Positions 63,122 to 64,000 of a DNA stretch of 64,000 nt are shown piece by piece. The position numbers were made by a program, and so were the translations under genes. Source of the stretch: Ulota crispa (taxonomy: Eukaryota; Streptophyta; Bryopsida; Orthotrichales; Orthotrichaceae); the NCBI GenBank assembly GCA_963920765.1, contig OY987249.1, forward strand, positions 6,554,188-6,618,187, written 5' to 3'. Each line of letters opens with the position of its first letter. The first letter of the stretch is position 1. The notes beneath the pieces are model-generated. The model made no database searches and was not told the origin of the DNA. It was given only the letters and a program-made list of their open reading frames with translations.

Positions 63122-63423
63122 CACTGAATATTGCGTTTAGGTTGCCCCGATCTAATTTCTCGACATTTCACACTATATGAATATTTATTGCTGCTACAGT
63201 ATTTTCCATCAAAAATTACTGCAACAAATCATTTTTAGAGGGTCTATCAAGAATAATGAAGCTGAAAAAAGACAAACTAGGGACTTCCAAGTCATAAACC
63301 ATGTGAAATCTGAATATTTAGTGAGTTGCATGTGTCTCCAAATGGTCAAGTGATGAGCCATGAGATAATTTACCATAGTAAGGCAACCTAATTGTCAAGG
63401 CAACCTAAATGCAATATTCAGTG
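63122..63423 (+). mobile_element. Inverted-repeat element (family H), uninterrupted copy, 302 bp
   Basis: CACTGAATATTGCGTTTAGG at the left is inverted as CCTAAATGCAATATTCAGTG at the right. It serves as the empty-site reference for the nested insertions at 54303 and 55283. Confidence 0.8.
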
Positions 63424-63547
63424 ACATACAAACATTCCCAATAACAATTTTTTTAATGTTTTTTTTTTATGTCCAAAAAGAAAGAAATATAAAAATAAGG
63501 TATACCTATAGTTTTCATGTAGTTTTATTCTAAACAATACAATTAAA

Positions 63548-63772
63548 ATGGCAGCAAGCCAATTAATACCAGCGGACCCGGAGAGGGACCAAGCTGTAGA
63601 AGAAGCATGGGCTGACATTTGGCATGGAATTGACAATCATATTACAGACAAACAATACTACCCTAGATACGTGGCATTTGCAGTGGGTCATACTGTTGCT
63701 CAGGTACTTTTACAGCTAGTTTTAAAAAATGTTTTGCATTTTTCCGTATACGTATTTCCCCTTCGTGTCTAG
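63548..63772 (+). CDS. Hypothetical ORF, possible first exon
   Basis: From ATG at 63548 the frame reads MAASQLIPADPERDQAVEEA and ADIWHGIDNHITDKQYYPRY. The first 52 codons are balanced in composition, unlike the AT-driven ORFs nearby. A donor CAG|GTACTT follows at 63703/63704, after which the frame looks intronic. I do not recognise the family; a mobile-element protein or a real gene continuing to the right are both possible. Confidence 0.3.
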   Translation: MAASQLIPADPERDQAVEEAWADIWHGIDNHITDKQYYPRYVAFAVGHTVAQVLLQLVLKNVLHFSVYVFPLRV

Positions 63773-64000
63773 CATAAGTATCTTGGAGTTTTTGTAAAGT
63801 AATCAGCCTTCACAATTTTCTACTATTGCAGAAAAAATTGAAAGTTAAGATTACTTGATCTTTTCATTTTTTCACAACATGCAACTTGAATCATTCAATA
63901 GTATAATTATATCATTGCAACAAACTTATGCTCTTAACAAATGTTATGTTGTCGTAACTAAAGGTGACTTACAATGTTAAATCTCGAACTGGTTTTTACG

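Overview
This is nuclear DNA from a plant, most likely a moss or other non-seed land plant. The genes have many short introns with GT/AG borders. The intergenic DNA is AT-rich and full of short inverted-repeat elements. One gene is a polyphosphate kinase 1, a family known from bacteria and reported in Physcomitrella but not typical of flowering plants. The organism call is an inference from gene content and gene style.

Layout: (1) 69-407 (-), the first two coding exons of SRP9, running off the left edge. (2) 5705-9372 (+), VID27/CYPRO4-like copy A. (3) 14741-20921 (+), a 21-exon polyphosphate kinase 1 with a long N-terminal extension. (4) 25646-29278 (-), a two-exon soluble epoxide hydrolase whose 2.6 kb intron is a nest of mobile elements. 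(5) 36260-39891 (+), TBCCD1 (TBCC-domain protein). (6) 41998-45665 (-), VID27-like copy B, an inverted copy of A. (7) 49991-52486 (-), a secreted GH9 endo-1,4-beta-glucanase. (8) 62.5-64 kb, weak exon-like ORFs of unknown nature. These are unrelated housekeeping, metabolic and cell-wall genes; nothing suggests a shared pathway or operon.

The most unusual gene-level feature is the VID27 pair. Two arms of about 3.88 kb differ, in everything compared, by two single bases and one 3-bp repeat unit, introns included. Outside sharp edges they drop to weak but clearly alignable similarity on both sides. That pattern fits an old inverted gene duplication whose coding region was recently homogenised by gene conversion.

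Between the genes the dominant theme is a large group of short non-autonomous elements that start TTAACCC and end GGGTTAA, as expected of piggyBac-type elements (TTAA target site). At least eight size families are present, several sharing a TTAA end to end, one inside a PPK1 intron, and one nested in another element whose uninterrupted copy elsewhere in the window shows the empty site. Other inverted-repeat elements have TAA, TA or 8-bp target duplications. Just outside VID27 copy B lies a 6 x 21-bp array of palindromic sites that also reads as heptad repeats in a 59-codon ORF.
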